Assembly: GCF_016907085.1 (NCBI RefSeq)
Contig: NZ_JAFBBJ010000001.1
Coordinates: forward strand, 2,542,001-2,606,000
Source: Clavibacter michiganensis
GTDB taxonomy: Bacteria; Actinomycetota; Actinomycetes; Actinomycetales; Microbacteriaceae
DNA length: 64,000 nt
Reading direction: 5' to 3'
Part shown: piece by piece, positions 17,311-25,708 of the stretch
Numbering within the stretch: position 1 is the stretch's first letter
Layout: every line of letters begins with the position of its first letter
Notes under the pieces: model-generated
What the model saw: the letters and a program-made list of their open reading frames with translations, nothing else
The model's database searches: none
Told to the model about the DNA's origin: nothing
Position numbers and translations under genes: made by a program

Positions 17311-19032
17311 ATGCACGAGCGCGAGCACGCGGAGCGCCCGGGTCACGGGCCCGGTCACGGATGCGCCGACTGGGTCGACGCGATGGCCGGGGCCGCCCGT
17401 GCGGCGGGACGGGACCCGGACGCGCGGCTCGACGGCATCCTGCGGCGGAGCGCCGCGCGCGTGCCGGACCGCACGGCGCTCGTCGGGGGCGGCGGGCGCT
17501 GGACCCACGCCGAGCTCGACGCCGAGGTCGACCTCGCCGCGCGCGGCCTCATCCGGTCGGGCGTCCGGCCCGGCGACCGGATCCTGCTGCAGCTCGCCGA
17601 CGGCGCCGCCTTCGTCATCGCGTGGTTCGCGCTCGTGCGCGCCGGCGCCGTGCCCGTGCACGCCATGCCGGCCCACCGGCTGATGGAGCTCGCGCACCTC
17701 GCCGCCGGCAGCGGGGCGCGCGGCATGGTCGTCGCGGAGCGCGTGGGCCGCGACGACGGCCGGGAGCTCGCGGCCGGGGTGCGCGCGGCCTGCCCCGGGC
17801 TCGACCTCGTGATCGTGCACGGGCCGCGACGCGCGGACGGCGCCCTCGCGTGGGAGGAGGTCCGCGAGCGGGGCCGCGCGCAGGATCCCGCCGCCGCATC
17901 CGGCCCGGGGCTCGACCCGGTCGCGCCGGATGGCCCGCCCCGCCTCGCGCTCCTCCTGCACTCGGGCGGCACCACGGGCCTGCCCAAGCTCATCCCGCGC
18001 CACCACGCGGAGTACTCCTACAACGCATGGGCGGCGGCGCGGGCGTCGGGAGTCGGCCCCGACGCGGTCCTGCTGGCCGTGCTGCCCGTCGCCTTCAACT
18101 TCACCCTGGCGTGCCCCGGCGTGCTCGGCGCGCTGGACGCGGGCGGCACCGTCGTCATCGCGCCCGACCCGGATCCCGCGACGGCCTTCGCGCTCGTCGC
18201 CCGCGAGGGCGTGACCCACGTCGCCCTGACCCCCACGCTGGCGCGGGCGTGGATCGACGAGGCCGCGCACGCGACCGCCGACCTCGCGAGCCTCCGTGTC
18301 GTCCAGGTCGGCGGCGCCCGGCTCGACGACGTCACGGCGCGCGCCCTGGAACCCGCGCTCGGGGCGACGCTCCAGCAGGTCTACGGGATGGCGGAGGGGC
18401 TCGTCTGCATGACCGGGCTCGACGATCCGCCCGAGCTGCGCTGGAGCACGCAGGGACGCCCGACCAGCCCCGACGACCTGGTCCGCCTGCGCGCCGCCGA
18501 CGGCTCCCTCGCGGCCGACGGCGACGAGGGCGAGCTGGAGACCCGCGGGCCGTGCACGCTCCGCGGCTACCACGCGGCCCCGGAGACGGACGCGACGGCC
18601 TTCACGCCCGACGGCTTCTACCGCACCGGCGACATCGTGCGCCGGCTCCCGTCGGGGCACCTCGTGGTCACGGGACGCGCGAAGGACCAGGTCAACCGCG
18701 GCGGCGAGAAGTACGCGGCGGCGGAGGTCGAGCGCTACCTGCTGGCCATGCCGTCCGTGCGCCAGGCGGCCGTGGTGCCGGTGCCGGATCCCGACCTGGG
18801 CGAACGCGCCGTCGCGGTCATCGCCTGCGCGGGGCCGGCACCCGATCGCCGCGCGGTCGTCGCGCATCTCCGCTCCCTCGGGGTGGCGGCGTACAAGCAC
18901 CCGGACCGGGTGGTCGCGCTGCCCGCGCTGCCGCTCACCGCCGTGGGCAAGATCGACAAGGCCCGGATCCCGGCGCTGCTGTCCGCGGGCGCGGACGCGC
19001 GCGCGGATGCCGACGGGGACCTCCGTGCGTGA
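17311..19032 (+). CDS. salicyl-AMP ligase (aryl-carrier loading enzyme)
   Basis: 573-residue stand-alone adenylation enzyme of the DhbE/YbtE/PchD class, which activates an aryl acid with ATP and transfers it to the ArCP phosphopantetheine. Visible adenylate-forming motifs are the P-loop-like HSGGTTGLPKLIPR, the LPVAFNF segment, VYGMAEGL, the FYRTGD hinge region, KDQVNRGGEKYAAAEVE and the C-terminal lysine context LTAVGKIDK. The ATG at 17311 is preceded by CAGGAGGAGG at 17291-17300. The N-terminus is some 30 residues longer than usual and His/Gly rich. It is divergent from the NRPS operon and directly followed by salicylate synthase, so salicylate rather than 2,3-dihydroxybenzoate is the likely substrate; no DHB-forming isochorismatase or dehydrogenase is visible in the window. 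Confidence 0.92.
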   Translation: MHEREHAERPGHGPGHGCADWVDAMAGAARAAGRDPDARLDGILRRSAARVPDRTALVGGGGRWTHAELDAEVDLAARGLIRSGVRPGDRILLQLADGAAFVIAWFALVRAGAVPVHAMPAHRLMELAHLAAGSGARGMVVAERVGRDDGRELAAGVRAACPGLDLVIVHGPRRADGALAWEEVRERGRAQDPAAASGPGLDPVAPDGPPRLALLLHSGGTTGLPKLIPRHHAEYSYNAWAAARASGVGPDAVLLAVLPVAFNFTLACPGVLGALDAGGTVVIAPDPDPATAFALVAREGVTHVALTPTLARAWIDEAAHATADLASLRVVQVGGARLDDVTARALEPALGATLQQVYGMAEGLVCMTGLDDPPELRWSTQGRPTSPDDLVRLRAADGSLAADGDEGELETRGPCTLRGYHAAPETDATAFTPDGFYRTGDIVRRLPSGHLVVTGRAKDQVNRGGEKYAAAEVERYLLAMPSVRQAAVVPVPDPDLGERAVAVIACAGPAPDRRAVVAHLRSLGVAAYKHPDRVVALPALPLTAVGKIDKARIPALLSAGADARADADGDLRA

Positions 19033-19105
19033 CGCGATCCTCCCCGAGGCGCTCGCCGTCCCCCGCATCCCGTCCGTCGTCCCCGCCCCGCCCGAAGGAG
19101 TCCCC

Positions 19106-20452
19106 ATGCCCGCAGCCCCCGTGACCCGCGCAGCCGAGCTGCGGATCACCCGCGACCCGCTCGGCGCCGTCGCCGACCTCGCGCGGGCCTTCCGTCACGA
19201 GCCGCACGTCATCCTCGAGGAGGCGGGGCGGTTCTCCTGCGCGATCGGGGCGTGGGCCGAGGTCGTGGTCGACCGGCGGGTCGTCCGCCTGCGCGTCGTG
19301 GGCGAGGAGGACGTCGTCGTGCCGTGGCGGGAGCAGCCGCTGCGGGAGGTGGACCGGCTGCTCGCGGGCCTCGGCCCCGACCGCGGGCGCGCCTACGGCA
19401 CCGCGTCCTTCGAGCTGGCGTGCGCGCACGCGGGCATGCCGGTCGCGCCGGACGCGGGGGAGCTCCTGCACGTGATCCTGCCGCGCACGGAGGTCACCAT
19501 CGCGGACGGCCTCGCGACCGTCCGCTCGGGGGACGCGCGCGAGGCGGTGGAGGTCGCGCGGATCCTCGCCGCGCCCGAGCCGGCCGCCGACCCCGCCGAC
19601 CCCGACCCCGCGCCCGCGCGCCCCGGCATCGCGGATCCCGAGGAGGGCCGCGCGCGCTACCTGGCCGCGGTCGCGTCGGGCGTCGCCGCGATCCACGCGG
19701 GCGAGCTGCAGAAGGTCGTCGTGTCGCGCCGCGTGCCTGTCGCGGGCGAGGTGGACCTGCCCGCCACCTTCGTGCGCGGACGCCGGGCCAACACGCCCGC
19801 CCGCTCCTACCTGCTGGGCCTCGGCGGGGTCGAGGCGGTGGGCTTCAGCCCCGAGATCGTCGTGGCGGTGGACGCCCGGGGCACCGTCCGCACCCAGCCG
19901 CTCGCCGGCACGCGGGCGCTCGTGGCCGACCCCGTCGAGTCGCGGCGGCTGCGCGAGGAGCTCCTGTCGGACGCGAAGGAGATCCACGAGCACGCCATCT
20001 CGGTGAAGCTCGCGGTGGAGGAGATGGCGCCCGTGTGCCGCCCGGGCAGCGTGCGCGTCGAGGAGTTCATGGTGGTGGAGGAGCGCGGCACGGTGCAGCA
20101 CCTGGCGTCCCGCGTCGCGGGCGAGCTCGTCGACGGCCTCACCTCGTGGGACGCGCTGGCCGCGCTGTTCCCGGCCGTCACCGCGTCGGGCATCCCCAAG
20201 CGCGCCGCGTTCGACCTCATCCGCCGGCTGGAGGGACGGGATCGCGGCCTCTACGCCGGCGCGGTCCTCCGGATCGACCCGGACGGCGCGCTCGACGCGG
20301 CCCTGGTGCTGCGGACGCTGTTCCGGCGGGGCGACGCGACGTGGCTGCAGGCCGGCGCGGGCGTCATGGGGGCGTCACGTCCGGCGCGCGAGCTCGAGGA
20401 GACGCGCGAGAAGCTGGCGAGCATCGCGGACCACGTCGTCCGCGCCCGCTGA
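19106..20452 (+). CDS. salicylate synthase (MbtI/Irp9-type, chorismate to salicylate)
   Basis: 448 residues, the same size as MbtI (about 450) and Irp9 (about 434). Chorismate-utilising enzyme landmarks are GELQKVVVSRR, GFSPEIVVAV, the TQPLAGTRAL block, DAKEIHEHAISVKLA, VQHLASRVAGEL and the SGIPKRAAF and GLYAGAV stretches. Members with this pattern convert chorismate through isochorismate to salicylate and pyruvate in a Mg-dependent single active site. The ATG at 19106 was chosen because GAAGGAG lies 6-7 bases upstream; an upstream in-frame GTG at 19025 would overlap the AMP-ligase stop and is the alternative. It is co-transcribed with the ligase. It converges on the DUF2207 gene with only 24 bases between stops and no obvious strong terminator. 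Confidence 0.92.
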   Translation: MPAAPVTRAAELRITRDPLGAVADLARAFRHEPHVILEEAGRFSCAIGAWAEVVVDRRVVRLRVVGEEDVVVPWREQPLREVDRLLAGLGPDRGRAYGTASFELACAHAGMPVAPDAGELLHVILPRTEVTIADGLATVRSGDAREAVEVARILAAPEPAADPADPDPAPARPGIADPEEGRARYLAAVASGVAAIHAGELQKVVVSRRVPVAGEVDLPATFVRGRRANTPARSYLLGLGGVEAVGFSPEIVVAVDARGTVRTQPLAGTRALVADPVESRRLREELLSDAKEIHEHAISVKLAVEEMAPVCRPGSVRVEEFMVVEERGTVQHLASRVAGELVDGLTSWDALAALFPAVTASGIPKRAAFDLIRRLEGRDRGLYAGAVLRIDPDGALDAALVLRTLFRRGDATWLQAGAGVMGASRPARELEETREKLASIADHVVRAR

Positions 20453-20476
20453 CCCGGTCGGGGACGTCGCGGCGGC

Positions 20477-22315
20477 TCAGACCCCGCCGCCCCCGCCTCC
20501 TCCGCCGCCACCGCCGGAGGTCGTGCCTCCCGTGGATCCGCCGCTCGAGCTCGAGCCGGAGTACGTGCCGTGCATGCTCGACGACACCGACCCGAGGCTC
20601 GCCGCGAACACGGCGGGCGCGAACGGCGTCTGCCCGGAGTACCAGCCCGGCCGGTCCCGCTCGTGCTCGTAGCGGCGGCCGAGCTCGTCGGCCCACTCGC
20701 GCTCCTGGCCGAACACGGCGGCGTAGGGCAGCAGCTCCTCGGTGAGGCGCAGCGCATCGCGGTCGTCGCGCGGGAGGTCCTGCCGCTCGGCGCCCGCGGG
20801 TGACTGCAGCATGCGGATCCGGTCGGCCTCGGCCAGCCGGATGAACAGGCGGAGCCCCGCCAGGTGGTCGCGGAGCGCGACGCCGCGCTCGGTGAGCGGG
20901 TGCTTCACGAGCGCCGCGATCGTCACGCCGAGCGCGAGCACGGCCACCACGAGGAACGCGATCACGACCGGCCCGCCGTAGGCGCCGACGAGCGACAGCA
21001 CCGCGAAGACGATCGCGGCGACCATGCCGAGCGTCGCCGCGACGATCAGCAGCGCGATGGGGCCCACCGGGAGCGGCTTCCGGAGGCCGTCCGTCACGGT
21101 GCGCTTCCGCACGCCGGCCATGAGCTTCTGGATCCGCGTCGCGACCTCCGTGTCGGTCCCCGTCAGCTCCTTCACCGCGCCGGGCCCCGCGCCGTCGCCG
21201 AAGACCGCGTCGACGAAGCGCCGCTCGTCGGGGTCGGTGACGCGCGACGGATCCACGAGCTCCAGCGAGTACGCCGGCTTCCTGCCGCCGTCCCGCTCCA
21301 GGATCCGCACCGCCCCGCGCACCGCGAGGTCGAGCAGGAGCGCGGTGGTGGCGCGCGCGGCGTTCCCGGAGATCACGGACGAGACCAGCACGCCGACGCC
21401 CTCCGGCGGGTCGTACTGGGCGACGACCGTGCCGCGGCCGGGCGCGTCGGAGAGGCGGCGGCGACGGAGGACGAGGGCGCCCGCGGCGGCGGCCAGCGCC
21501 AGCAGCGCGCCCGCGAGCGACAGGCCCGGCCAGGGCGCGGCGAGGAACGACGAGTCGCGCGGCGTGAACGTGCCGGGCTCGAAGCCGATGGAGAGGCTGA
21601 GGTTCTCGCGGGGGCCGAGGTCGTCCGCGACGGCCGTGAAGCCGGCGTCCGTCCGGGTGATCTCCGCGGGCCCGTCGGCGCCCTCGGGGCCGGCCGCCGC
21701 GTCCGCTCCGCCCGTGAGCCGCGGGAGGAGCTCCGGCGCGATCTCGACGGTCGCCGACACGCGCCCGAACGGCTGCGCCCAGCCGAGCCCGTTGACGTCC
21801 CAGTAGAACTCGTCGGCGTCCGTGTCGGCGTAGGCGCGGGTCACGTCGTGCTGCTCGTACTCGATCACGTAGGTCTGCTCGCCGCGCACGTACGCGTCCT
21901 CGTCGGCGATGGTCAGGATCAGCGCGCCGTCGTCCGAGTCGGTCTCGTGCTCGCGCGGCGTGCCGGATCCGTCGGTCACGGAGAGCACGCGGAGGCCGGT
22001 CGGGTGGCCGTCGTAGTCGCGCACGAGCTCGCGGCGGATCCCCCGGTTCTGGTCCCGGTCGGGGAACTCGGCCACGAGCGTCTCGGTGGTGCGCAGCACG
22101 GAGCGGCCGTCCGCGTCGGCCGACAGCCGGTAGACGGCGTCGAACGAGCGGAAGGAGAAGTCGTCGACGTCGGCGTGCGCCGGGGCGGCGAGGCCGAGCG
22201 GGATCGCGAGCGCGGTCAGCAGCGCGGCGACGAGCGCCAGGCGGATCCGGGTGGCGCGGGCGATGCGACCGGCGCGGCGGCCGGCATCGGTCCGGCTCCG
22301 CGCGCGCTCACGCAC
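20477..22315 (-). CDS. DUF2207 family membrane protein with signal peptide
   Basis: 612 residues. A signal peptide (hydrophobic about 24-46, ending AAPAHA) leads into an extracytoplasmic domain (about 50-255) of the DUF2207 type, with YRLSADADGRSVLRTTET and YEQHDVTRAY. A first membrane segment lies near 265-285, two more near 420-465, and cytoplasmic parts surround them. The C-terminus ends in Ser/Gly runs including about eleven consecutive Gly, a common feature of the family. Function is unknown; members are usually single envelope proteins. The GTG start at 22315 overlaps the end of the preceding small gene by eight bases, suggesting coupled translation. The poly-Gly tail is encoded by a GC-only tract at about 20480-20515, prone to sequencing or slippage error. 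Confidence 0.85.
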   Translation of the reverse strand: MRERARSRTDAGRRAGRIARATRIRLALVAALLTALAIPLGLAAPAHADVDDFSFRSFDAVYRLSADADGRSVLRTTETLVAEFPDRDQNRGIRRELVRDYDGHPTGLRVLSVTDGSGTPREHETDSDDGALILTIADEDAYVRGEQTYVIEYEQHDVTRAYADTDADEFYWDVNGLGWAQPFGRVSATVEIAPELLPRLTGGADAAAGPEGADGPAEITRTDAGFTAVADDLGPRENLSLSIGFEPGTFTPRDSSFLAAPWPGLSLAGALLALAAAAGALVLRRRRLSDAPGRGTVVAQYDPPEGVGVLVSSVISGNAARATTALLLDLAVRGAVRILERDGGRKPAYSLELVDPSRVTDPDERRFVDAVFGDGAGPGAVKELTGTDTEVATRIQKLMAGVRKRTVTDGLRKPLPVGPIALLIVAATLGMVAAIVFAVLSLVGAYGGPVVIAFLVVAVLALGVTIAALVKHPLTERGVALRDHLAGLRLFIRLAEADRIRMLQSPAGAERQDLPRDDRDALRLTEELLPYAAVFGQEREWADELGRRYEHERDRPGWYSGQTPFAPAVFAASLGSVSSSMHGTYSGSSSSGGSTGGTTSGGGGGGGGGGGV

Positions 22316-22682
22316 CGCTCGCTCCCGCGCTCGTGCCCGGCCCCGGATCCATGAGCCGCCAGTCGGCGACGAACGCGCGGACGCTCCGCGTCTCGAGGTC
22401 GAGGCGCACGCGCTGCAGCAGCAGGTCGGCGTCGGCGAGGGGGCCGGCGTCGGTGCGCAGGACCTCGCGGCCGGTGTCGATCCGCCTGACCACGAGCTGC
22501 GCCTCGCGCCCGAGCTCCATCGCGTCCGCCCCGACGGCCGCCATCGCGACGGCCCCGATCGCGCGGATGGCGCGCCGCACCGGCCGTCGTGGCCCGGGTT
22601 CCAGCACCGCCTCGAGGACCTCGGCGGCGACCGTCCGGTCCGGCTCCCCGTCGCCCGTGCCGGATGCGTCAGCGCTCGTCAT
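22308..22682 (-). CDS. small uncharacterised protein coupled to the DUF2207 gene
   Basis: 124 residues from the ATG at 22682, which has GGGGAG about 8 bases upstream; a longer start further upstream is possible but has no better ribosome site. No signal peptide or membrane segment is evident. A central Arg/Ala stretch (RRPVRRAIRAIGAVAMAAVGADAMELG) is mildly hydrophobic, and the rest is acidic, with LVVRRIDTGREVLRT and LLQRVRLDLETRSVRAF. I do not recognise a family. The 8-base overlap with the DUF2207 gene suggests the two products are made together. It starts 37 bases after the lipoprotein gene ends and may belong to the same transcript. Confidence 0.7.
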   Translation of the reverse strand: MTSADASGTGDGEPDRTVAAEVLEAVLEPGPRRPVRRAIRAIGAVAMAAVGADAMELGREAQLVVRRIDTGREVLRTDAGPLADADLLLQRVRLDLETRSVRAFVADWRLMDPGPGTSAGASGA

Positions 22683-22718
22683 CGTGCTCCCCTCGCGCGA
22701 CCCCCGCCGCACCCGGAG

Positions 22719-24146
22719 TCAACCACGGGATCCGCCCGCCAGCAGGGCCGCGGCGTCGGCGGCCAGACCCGAGTAGGCCGACTGCCGCTCGAGCCCGTCC
22801 GCCTCGCGCGCCGCGGCCTGCACGACCACGGTCCACGTGTCGTCCCCGTCCTGGACGAGGTAGGAGAGCGCGAGCGTGCCCACCGAGCTGCCGCCCTTGA
22901 AGGCCACGTGGTCGAAGCGCGCCGGCTCGGGCAGGCCCGGGTTCGCCGCGAGGATCCCGCGCACGGGCTCCCCGGCGGGCGTCGCCGCCAGCTCGTCGAG
23001 GCGCAGGTGCGCGCGGGCGATGTCGTCGGGGGTCGCGAACCAGTCCGCGCCCTCGGTCCACACGACGTCCGTGACCGCGGTGACCGGCACGTCGAGGATC
23101 CCGCCCGGCAGCCCGTCGAGGAGCGCGCGCCGCTCGGCCGCGTCGCCATCCGCCCACGCGTCGCGGAGCGCGCCGTCGTCCTGCCAGCCGATGCGGAAGA
23201 GGTCGCGCGTGGTCATGAGCGGTACGTTGCGCGGCGGATCCGAGTGGCCGAGGTCGGCGAGCGCCGCCTCCACGCGCTCCCGACCGATCGCCTGGATGAC
23301 CATGTCCGTGGCCGTGTTGTCGCTGATCGCGATCATCTTCTCGGCGGTGTCGCGCACGCTCACGACCGTGCCGCTCGGGGCGTCCTGCAGCTCGCCGGAG
23401 GGGAGGCTGCGCACGTCGTCGGTGACGGTGAGCGGGTCGTCCCAGCCGATCCGGCCCTCCTCCACGGCCTGCACGAGCGCGCCCAGCACGTAGAGCTTCA
23501 CGATGGATCCGATGGGCCGCGCGTCCGTCGCCCGCACGCCGTCGGGCAGCACCTCGAGGATCCGCTCGCCGAGCTCCCCGCCGGACGCGCGCGTGACCGT
23601 GAGCGACACGTCGCCGCCGAGCGCGGCGGCCTGCTCCTCGAGCTCGTCCCAGCTCGTCGCGGGCTCGCGGTCGCCCTCCGGCTCGCCGAAGAACAGGCCC
23701 GTGATGAGCCCCTGCTCGTCGACCGCGACCGTCATGTCGAAGGTGCCGCCCGCCTCGCTCGCGATGGTCGTCACCGACTGCGGGCCCTGCTCCTCGTGCG
23801 CGGTCACGGTCCACGGGCGGCCCGCGCGCACCTGCTCCAGCACGGCGGCGATGTCCTCCGCCGACGCCGCGTCGAGCATCACCTGCGCCAGGCGCTCGCC
23901 GGTCTCCTGCACGGGCACCGCGTCGTCGGCGTTCACGGTGTCGAGCAGCCACCGCGCCTGCTGGCCCACGGGCGACCCCGGCAGCACCACCGGCTCGGCG
24001 ACGGGCGCGGGCGTGGCGGGATCCGCGGGCGACGCCGAGCACGCGGCCGTCAGGGCGGTCACGGCGGCGATAGCGAGGGCGATCGCGGCGCGCGCGGGGC
24101 GGGATCGGCGGGACGGACGGGTCGGTCGGATCGGTGACGCAGGCAT
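22719..24146 (-). CDS. LpqF/ORF12-like lipoprotein with class A beta-lactamase fold
   Basis: 475 residues. A lipobox ALTAAC gives a predicted lipidated Cys36. Residues about 60-155 look like the small helical/SnoaL-like N-terminal domain seen in LpqF and clavulanate ORF12, and residues about 180-470 are a serine beta-lactamase-like domain: S214-I-V-K217, S275-D-N277 and the KGG triad in VAFKGGSSVG. The canonical Glu166 loop of true class A beta-lactamases is not apparent, so an esterase or peptidase activity or an altered hydrolase is likelier than penicillin resistance. The ATG at 24146 is followed by an Arg-rich n-region. A strong hairpin separates it from the DUF1906 gene. Role in the cell envelope is inferred from lipidation. 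Confidence 0.85.
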   Translation of the reverse strand: MPASPIRPTRPSRRSRPARAAIALAIAAVTALTAACSASPADPATPAPVAEPVVLPGSPVGQQARWLLDTVNADDAVPVQETGERLAQVMLDAASAEDIAAVLEQVRAGRPWTVTAHEEQGPQSVTTIASEAGGTFDMTVAVDEQGLITGLFFGEPEGDREPATSWDELEEQAAALGGDVSLTVTRASGGELGERILEVLPDGVRATDARPIGSIVKLYVLGALVQAVEEGRIGWDDPLTVTDDVRSLPSGELQDAPSGTVVSVRDTAEKMIAISDNTATDMVIQAIGRERVEAALADLGHSDPPRNVPLMTTRDLFRIGWQDDGALRDAWADGDAAERRALLDGLPGGILDVPVTAVTDVVWTEGADWFATPDDIARAHLRLDELAATPAGEPVRGILAANPGLPEPARFDHVAFKGGSSVGTLALSYLVQDGDDTWTVVVQAAAREADGLERQSAYSGLAADAAALLAGGSRG

Positions 24147-24161
24147 GCGTCCATCCGACAG

Positions 24162-24217
24162 GAACGGGGCCGCCCGGGCGTCCCCCAGGAGGGGGAATCG
24201 TCCGGACGGCCCCGTTC
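24162..24217 (-). terminator. terminator hairpin after the DUF1906 gene
   Basis: GAACGGGGCCG (24162-24172) pairs perfectly with CGGCCCCGTTC (24207-24217). Inside it a second perfect hairpin, TCCCCC-AGGA-GGGGGA, stacks in the loop. There is no U-tract, as is common in high-GC actinobacteria. Confidence 0.75.
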
Positions 24218-24239
24218 GTCGTGTCGTACCGCGGTCGGA

Positions 24240-25484
24240 TCAGCCGCGCGGCTCGACCCGGCTCTGGCCCGCGTCGCGACCGGAGACGACGTTCGTGTCG
24301 ATGTCGAACGCCTGGTCTCCCGCGCCGATCGTGTGCTCGAGGATCTGGTCGAACGCCCAGTTCTCCGGGATCTTCGCACCCAGGTTGGCGCCCCAGCCGT
24401 TGGACATGTCGGCCACGTAGCTGAGCTCGGTGAGGTGCGCGGCGGCGAGGGTGCAGCAGATGCGGCGGCCGGCGTACACGCCCACGCGGTAGGCGCTGCC
24501 GCGGCGGCGGAGCTCGTCGTGGATCCCGCGGAAGTACGGCTCGAGGTACGTCTCGACCTCGTCGCCCGTCGCGTCGAAGTCGACCGCGTAGTAGATGGTC
24601 GTGCCCGGCAGGAAGCCGAGGCGGCGGGCCGCGTCGTCGGCGCGGCCGGCCGCGCGCACCCCGAGGTCGTAGGAGAAGTACGTGGTGTCGGTGCCGCCCT
24701 CCTGGAAGATCGGGAACACCTTGAGGCCGCCGGCGAAGATGGCCTGGAGCTCGCCGTCCTGGATGCGCTTCTCGAGCGCGTCCGGCCGGTCGGAGTTCGT
24801 GAGGTAGCGCCCGACGATGGTGTAGCCGGCGTCCTTCAGCGTCTTCGCGCGCTCGGCCGTGATGACGGTGATCCCGTCGGCCGCGTTGCCCGGACGGGTC
24901 GGGTCGCCGTTGCTCGCGAGCAGCGCGGCCCACGTGCGGTAGTCGCCGCGGCCCGTCTCGGGCAGCGCCACCGTGCGTTGGAACTGGGAGATGCGCACGC
25001 CCTGCTCGGCGGAGAAGGTGCCGTCGACCGGCCCGTCCCACGTGCTCATGACCACGAGCGACGCCTGGAGCAGGTGCACGAGGTAGCCGGTGGTGTCGGC
25101 GGATCCCACGGTGAGCGTCGCCTGCTTCTGCAGCGTCGTGCGGGTGAGCGGCCCGAACACGCCGTTGGCGGTGGCCTCGTCGATGCCCATCTCGAGCTGG
25201 AGCGCGTGGATGAGGGCCTTGTGCGAGTCGCCGGTCCACACGCCGTCGGTGGTGACGGCCGGGAAGCCCGTGCGGGCGCCGTAGCGGGCGACGAGCTGCT
25301 TCTGGATGTCGCGGACGACCGGGCGGCCGTTCGACGCGAGCGGGAACTCAGGGGTCGGGGTCGCGGGGGCGGTGGCCTCGTCGGCGTGCGCGGGACCCGC
25401 GGCGACGAGGGCGACGGGGACGGCGGCGAGTGCGCCGCCCAGGACGGAGCGTCGGGACAGGACGGAGCGTCGGGACAGGTTCAT
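24240..25484 (-). CDS. Tat-exported peptidoglycan-binding protein with DUF1906 glycosidase-like domain
   Basis: 414 residues. The N-terminus carries a duplicated twin-arginine box (SRRSVLSRRSVLGG) followed by a hydrophobic stretch and AHA cleavage site, so Tat export is likely. Residues about 50-190 contain two peptidoglycan-binding-like repeats (VWTGDSHKALIHALQLEMG and DGTFSAEQGVRISQFQR). Residues about 195-400 are the DUF1906/Rv2525c-like TIM-barrel domain found near glycoside hydrolase 25-type folds: GYTIVGRYLTNSDRPDALEKR, IFAGGLKVFPIFQEGG, YYAVDFDATGDE and YRVGVYAG. Mycobacterial Rv2525c is likewise Tat-exported, and catalytic activity in the family is not well established. The ATG at 25484 has GGGAGG 7 bases upstream. 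Stand-alone transcription is likely, as terminators flank both sides. Confidence 0.88.
   Translation of the reverse strand: MNLSRRSVLSRRSVLGGALAAVPVALVAAGPAHADEATAPATPTPEFPLASNGRPVVRDIQKQLVARYGARTGFPAVTTDGVWTGDSHKALIHALQLEMGIDEATANGVFGPLTRTTLQKQATLTVGSADTTGYLVHLLQASLVVMSTWDGPVDGTFSAEQGVRISQFQRTVALPETGRGDYRTWAALLASNGDPTRPGNAADGITVITAERAKTLKDAGYTIVGRYLTNSDRPDALEKRIQDGELQAIFAGGLKVFPIFQEGGTDTTYFSYDLGVRAAGRADDAARRLGFLPGTTIYYAVDFDATGDEVETYLEPYFRGIHDELRRRGSAYRVGVYAGRRICCTLAAAHLTELSYVADMSNGWGANLGAKIPENWAFDQILEHTIGAGDQAFDIDTNVVSGRDAGQSRVEPRG
25442..25477 (-). repeat. 18-bp perfect tandem duplication inside the Tat signal
   Basis: Two identical 18-base copies (25442-25459, 25460-25477) duplicate the codons for the twin-arginine box, giving SRRSVL twice in the DUF1906 protein. 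The frame is kept. It looks recent because the copies are identical. Confidence 0.9.
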
Positions 25485-25645
25485 CGGTGTGCCTCCCATG
25501 CCGGGCCGCCGAGCAGACCGGTCCGCAGAGCGGCACGGTCGTCCGGGGGACGGCGGTCTGCGGTTGTCCGACGGCCTGATGGCGACGCGTGGTGCCGCCG
25601 GGCCGAGCGGGCGTGAACCGACACCGTACGTGGGGACCGCGCGCG

Positions 25646-25679
25646 CCGCCGCCCGGCATCCACAGGGGCCGGGCGGCGG
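25646..25679 (-). terminator. terminator hairpin after the holin-X-like gene
   Basis: CCGCCGCCCGGC (25646-25657) pairs perfectly with GCCGGGCGGCGG (25668-25679) around a 10-base loop. It lies 30 bases downstream of the stop of the minus-strand gene at 25709. The remaining gap up to 25484 would hold the DUF1906 promoter; no clear -35/-10 pair was found. Confidence 0.75.
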
Positions 25680-25708
25680 GAGGCGCGACGAGGGCGACGC
25701 GGTGGGTG

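Noticed and set aside
4933..19124. Very long plus-strand frames opposite the NRPS genes
   Set aside because: They are rich in Arg, His, Gly and Val with no domains, the usual antisense shadows of GC-rich genes.
4876..19149. One uninterrupted minus-strand reading frame of about 4757 codons across both NRPS genes
   Set aside because: Only 4876-10440 in this frame encodes conserved domains; beyond it the frame shadows the first NRPS and the plus-strand genes. The GTGA overlap at 10437-10440 and separate ATG with GAGGAG at 17210 define two genes.
20453..20476. Terminator between salicylate synthase and DUF2207 genes
   Set aside because: The 24-base gap contains no stem long enough; transcripts probably overlap into the opposing gene.
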